Shown here: positions 61,369-64,000 of the stretch, in pieces
Position numbering within the stretch: position 1 is the first letter of the stretch
Layout: each line of letters begins with the position of its first letter
Assembly (NCBI RefSeq): GCF_003709565.1
Contig: NZ_QNRC01000006.1
Span: 174,481-238,480, forward strand
Direction: 5' to 3'
DNA from: Paracoccus sigandri
GTDB taxonomy: Bacteria; Pseudomonadota; Alphaproteobacteria; Rhodobacterales; Rhodobacteraceae
Length of the DNA: 64,000 bases
Position numbers and translations under genes: made by a program
Notes under the pieces: generated by a model
The model's input: only the letters and a program-made list of their open reading frames with translations
What the model was told of the DNA's origin: nothing
The model's database searches: none

Positions 61369-62646
61369 ATGATCGCGAACCCGCTGCACGCCATCGCCGA
61401 ATGGCGCGACCGTCCCGGCCCCTCGGGCATCCCCTCGATCTGCACCGCGCATCCGCTGGTGATCGAGGCGGCGATGCGCTGCATCGCGCCCACGCCGCTG
61501 CCACTGCTGATCGAGGCGACCTGCAACCAGGTCAACCAGGAGGGCGGCTATACCGGCATGACGCCCGCCGATTTCCGCCGCTTCGTCGAGGGCATCGCGC
61601 GTGAAGCGGGGTTTCCGCTGGACCGGCTGATCCTCGGCGGCGACCATCTCGGCCCCAACCCGTGGAAGACCCTGCCCGCCGACCAGGCCATGGCCAGGGC
61701 CGAGACGATGATCCGCGACTATGCGGCGGCCGGCTTCACCAAGCTGCACCTGGACTGCTCGATGGGCTGCGCCGGCGAGCCGGTGGCGCTGGACGACGCG
61801 GAGACAGCGGCCCGCGCGGCGCGGCTGGCGGCGGCGGCCGAAGCGGCGCGGCCCGCGGGGGGCGTGGCGCCGGTCTATGTCATCGGCACCGAGGTCCCGA
61901 TCCCCGGCGGCGCGATGGAAGAGATCGAGGGCCTGGAGATCACCAGCCCCCGCGCGGCCCTGACCACCTTCGAGGTGCATCGGCGGGCCTTCGCGGATGT
62001 CGGCCAACAGGACGCATTCAGTCGCGTCGTCGGACTGGTCGTCCAGCCGGGGGTGGAGTTCGGCAATCACAACGTCATCGACTATGACCCGGCCGCGGCG
62101 CGCGACCTTTCCGCCGCGTTGGCGCAGATGCCGGGACTGGTCTTCGAGGCGCATTCGACCGACTACCAGACCCGCGAGGCCCTGACCGCGCTGGTCCGCG
62201 ACGGTTTCGCGATCCTGAAGGTCGGGCCGGGCCTGACTTTCGTGCTGCGCGAGGCGCTCTATGGGCTGGACGCCATCGCCGAGGAGCTGTTCCCCGGCAG
62301 GCGCCAGCGGACCCTGCGCCAGGCAATGGAGGCGGTCATGCAGCAGGCCCCCGGAAACTGGGATCGCTACTATCACGGCTCCGATGCCGAACGCGCCCTG
62401 CAGCGGCATTTCTCCTACAGCGACCGGATCCGCTATTACTGGCCGCAACCGGCCGCCGAACAGGCGGTGGCAGAGCTTCTGGCGCTGCTGGGCGATGCCG
62501 ATCTTCCCGAGACGCTGGTCGCACAATATCTGGGCGGGCTCTATCCCGAGGTCCGGGCCGGCCGCCTGCCGCCGCGCGCCCGCGCGCTGACCCTGGCGGC
62601 CGTCGAGCGGCTGGCGGCGGATTACGTGGCGGCCTGCCGCGGCTGA
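61369..62646 (+). CDS. GatZ/KbaZ-family protein, probable tagatose-6-phosphate 4-epimerase
   Basis: 425 residues. Family blocks: SICTAHPLVIEAAMR, LIEATCNQVNQEGGYTGMTP, LILGGDHLGPNPW, KLHLDCSMGCAGEP, YVIGTEVPIPGGAME, FEAHSTDYQTREAL, LKVGPGLTFVLREALYGLD. The name GatZ/KbaZ comes from a helper of tagatose-bisphosphate aldolase, but members paired with sugar ABC transporters in Agrobacterium act as tagatose-6-phosphate 4-epimerases. No aldolase partner (GatY/KbaY) is present here, favouring the epimerase role and entry into glycolysis as fructose 6-phosphate. Confidence 0.88.
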   Translation: MIANPLHAIAEWRDRPGPSGIPSICTAHPLVIEAAMRCIAPTPLPLLIEATCNQVNQEGGYTGMTPADFRRFVEGIAREAGFPLDRLILGGDHLGPNPWKTLPADQAMARAETMIRDYAAAGFTKLHLDCSMGCAGEPVALDDAETAARAARLAAAAEAARPAGGVAPVYVIGTEVPIPGGAMEEIEGLEITSPRAALTTFEVHRRAFADVGQQDAFSRVVGLVVQPGVEFGNHNVIDYDPAAARDLSAALAQMPGLVFEAHSTDYQTREALTALVRDGFAILKVGPGLTFVLREALYGLDAIAEELFPGRRQRTLRQAMEAVMQQAPGNWDRYYHGSDAERALQRHFSYSDRIRYYWPQPAAEQAVAELLALLGDADLPETLVAQYLGGLYPEVRAGRLPPRARALTLAAVERLAADYVAACRG

Positions 62647-62695
62647 TCGCCTGCCGGCGGGCGTCCTTGACCCCTGCCGCACTGCGGCGGATAGT

Positions 62696-62713
62696 GTAAA
62701 AATATGTTTTTAC
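62696..62713. promoter_or_regulatory. palindromic operator before the LacI-family gene
   Basis: GTAAAAA-TATG-TTTTTAC is a perfect inverted repeat, extended to the right by GCG to give TTTTTACGCG. The GCGTAAA half-site is shared with the sugar-operon promoter at 56866-56894. It is 50 bases upstream of the regulator's start and suggests self-control. Confidence 0.6.
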
Positions 62714-62762
62714 GCGAGATAATATGACACCTCGGGAGATTTCCGAAGGGAAGGGGCGCGGA

Positions 62763-63785
62763 ATGGAAGACCAGAAGATCAGGAACATGGAGGAGTTTTC
62801 GGCGGTCAGCGGCATCTCCAGGCCGACGATCTCGAAATATTTCAACGACCCGTCCAGCGTCCGCAAATCCACCCGCGAACGGATCGAGAAGGCCATCGCC
62901 CGCTATGGCTATCGGCCCAACCTCTTCGCCATCAACCAGAACCGCAAGCTGACCAGGAATATCGGCATCATCGTCCCGCATATCGTCGATCCGTTCTATG
63001 CCGAGATCGTCCGCCATATCGAGATGCGCTGCGCCGAGGCGGGATACTGGGCGATCGTGCTGGGATCGCACGGGGACCCGGAGCGGGAGCTGAATGCCCT
63101 TGAGATGCTGTACTCGCTACGCATCGCCGGGGCGATCATCGCGCCGCTGGGGGACAGCTCGGTCTCGGACCGGATCCGGCAGGTCGCGGCGGATATCCCC
63201 ACTGTCATCTTCGACAATCACATGAACGGCGAGGAGATCTTCTTCGGCACCGACAATTTCCAGTCGATCGGCCTGATGGTGGATTACCTGTGCCGCAGCG
63301 GAGAGCCCCCCTGCTTCCTGGACATGCCCGCCGTGAACACCAATGCCCGCGAGCGCCGAGAGGCCTATATCCGCGCCATGGAGATTGAGGGCCATGATCC
63401 GCATGTCATTCCCATCCAATCGACCGGCTGGGAATTCGAGGAGCTGGGCCACCACGCCGGGCTGGAGATCCTGTCCGCCCGGCAATTGCCCTGGAACACG
63501 ATCCTCTGCGCCAACGACCGCCTGGCGATCGGCCTGATCGCCGCGGCCTTCGAGCGGGGGCTGCGCGTCGGACGCGGTGCCGCGACGGCCTTGCGGATCG
63601 CCGGCCACGACGACCACCCGATGGCGCGCTTCACCGCCCCCGCCCTGACGACCGTGGCCCAGGACTATGTTTCCATTGCGGAAAACAGCGTGTCCACGCT
63701 GTTCCACATGATCGAGGAGGGCAAGCGCCCGCTTGATCCCGTGCGCCGCCTGGAGGGGCGGCTCATCCTGCGAGCCTCGGCGTGA
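62763..63785 (+). CDS. LacI-family transcriptional regulator of the sugar operon
   Basis: 340 residues. N-terminal LacI helix-turn-helix: MEEFSAVSGISRPTISKYFN, then RERIEKAIARYGYRPNLFA. A periplasmic-binding-like effector domain spans about 65-335 (NIGIIVPHIVDPFYAEIVRH, CANDRLAIGLIAAAFERGL, IAGHDDHPMARFTAPALTTV). GAAGGGAAGGGG precedes the ATG at 62763; an ATG at 62724 is less likely. It ends 43 bases before an insertion-sequence end. Confidence 0.9.
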   Translation: MEDQKIRNMEEFSAVSGISRPTISKYFNDPSSVRKSTRERIEKAIARYGYRPNLFAINQNRKLTRNIGIIVPHIVDPFYAEIVRHIEMRCAEAGYWAIVLGSHGDPERELNALEMLYSLRIAGAIIAPLGDSSVSDRIRQVAADIPTVIFDNHMNGEEIFFGTDNFQSIGLMVDYLCRSGEPPCFLDMPAVNTNARERREAYIRAMEIEGHDPHVIPIQSTGWEFEELGHHAGLEILSARQLPWNTILCANDRLAIGLIAAAFERGLRVGRGAATALRIAGHDDHPMARFTAPALTTVAQDYVSIAENSVSTLFHMIEEGKRPLDPVRRLEGRLILRASA

Positions 63786-63883
63786 ACTGCGTTGATTCCG
63801 TCAATATTTTCGTGCGTAAAAAATAGAATGTCAACGGCGGAGTAAAACCCTGCCACGCGGCGGCGCAAAAGTCTGCCAGTTAG

Positions 63884-63942
63884 CGGCACAAGCACGGAAC
63901 GTCGGGAGGGCGTAGCCCGACCAGAGTTCCGTGCTTGTGCCG
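63884..63942. repeat. long imperfect hairpin inside the insertion-sequence end
   Basis: CGGCACAAGCACGGAAC (63884-63900) pairs perfectly with GTTCCGTGCTTGTGCCG (63926-63942). Inside, GTCGGG (63901-63906) pairs with CCCGAC (63916-63921), leaving a four-base bulge CAGA and a nine-base loop. It could stop outside transcription from entering the element; the leftward strand ends with the element's own genes. Confidence 0.7.
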
Positions 63943-63962
63943 TTGGTATTTTTTGAAAGGGG

Positions 63963-64000
63963 TCAGCCGGCCTTTCGGGCGCGGCTTTGGGCGAGACGAT
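63963..64000 (-). CDS. C-terminal tail of a putative IS21-type gene (istB-like, partial)
   Basis: Twelve codons plus two bases are visible before the window edge: ...RLAQSRARKAG then TGA at 63963-63965. A basic tail is usual for IstB-type helper ATPases. The call depends on the neighbouring IS21-like terminal repeats, because too little of the protein is present for recognition. Confidence 0.35.
   Translation of the reverse strand, partial: RLAQSRARKAG

Larger units (their letters stand above)
63829..64000. mobile_element. end of an IS21-type insertion sequence (partial, runs off the window)
   Basis: The terminus starts TGTCAACGG at 63829. Inside are two 20-base repeats of the form GGCGG-N10-TGCCA at 63836-63855 and 63859-63878, each with AAAA in the variable part, 23 bases apart. 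Repeated sub-terminal transposase-binding sites and a TG terminus are features of IS21-family elements. A minus-strand reading frame ending at 63963 reads RLAQSRARKAG-stop and could be the tail of the istB-type ATPase. The other end is outside the window. Confidence 0.65.

Noticed and set aside
61369..62646. Tagatose-bisphosphate aldolase subunit
   Set aside because: The catalytic partner (GatY/KbaY) and a tagatose-6-phosphate kinase/aldolase set are absent; the epimerase role fits the operon better.

Overview
The window is a high-GC chromosome-like segment. The gene content suggests a Paracoccus-like member of the Rhodobacterales (Alphaproteobacteria). The evidence is a RamB/ScfR-type regulator next to a glyoxylate shunt, an NAD-dependent formate dehydrogenase of the Paracoccus type, a tRNA-His with the alphaproteobacterial lack of G-1, and many ABC uptake operons. 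Species identity is an inference; no rRNA is present.

Layout, left to right. (1) 1-2775: the start of a small conserved protein, tRNA-His(GUG), then an exported amidohydrolase overlapping an outer-membrane barrel gene. (2) 2811-7569: a peptide/nickel/opine-type ABC importer on the minus strand with a fused double ATPase, preceded by two overlapping inverted repeats, one resembling a Zur box. (3) 7618-12574: ramB-like regulator divergent from malate synthase and isocitrate lyase. (4) 13016-21720: a DapA-family lyase, a PuuC-like aldehyde dehydrogenase, an FAD oxidase, a GcvA-like LysR regulator and an OpuA-type betaine ABC importer with two different permeases. (5) 21755-26332: lactate module lldP-dld with divergent lldR; dld carries an in-frame amber codon. 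(6) 26440-31229: an FNR/ANR box followed by a YfcC-type carrier and arcA-arcB-arcC (anaerobic arginine fermentation). (7) 31339-34483: methylglyoxal synthase, an SDR, a wrecked TonB-dependent receptor and a tiny lipoprotein. (8) 34504-42957: hydroxyacid oxidase, second DapA-family lyase, spermidine/iron-type ABC importer with a fused permease, FAD-linked hydroxyacid dehydrogenase and a divergent XRE-cupin regulator. (9) 43072-46543: two ArsR/SRPBCC modules around a DUF2585 gene. (10) 46585-47202: a serine-recombinase-like protein without its catalytic serine. (11) 47259-53544: a TonB-dependent receptor divergent from DUF2478, molbindin, TrmO-like, and FecB/FecCD/ATPase genes, with two 24-nt Mo-box-like palindromes between them. 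(12) 53906-56615: formate dehydrogenase, HPP membrane protein and LysR. (13) 56866-63785: sugar ABC importer, PfkB kinase, GatZ/KbaZ-like protein and LacI regulator, best read as D-tagatose use. (14) 63829-64000: the end of an IS21-type element running off the window.

The best candidate for a little-described system is region 11. It looks like an active, TonB-powered outer-membrane route for molybdenum, probably as a complex, joined to a FecBCD-like ABC importer. Molbindin, DUF2478 and a TrmO-like methyltransferase are in the same operon, and two matching operators with ModE-like symmetry face the two transcripts. Other notable points are the amber codon at a conserved tyrosine position of dld, the missing start codon of the FecCD permease, and two independent catabolic clusters that each pair a DapA-family enzyme with flavoprotein oxidases and a dedicated importer.
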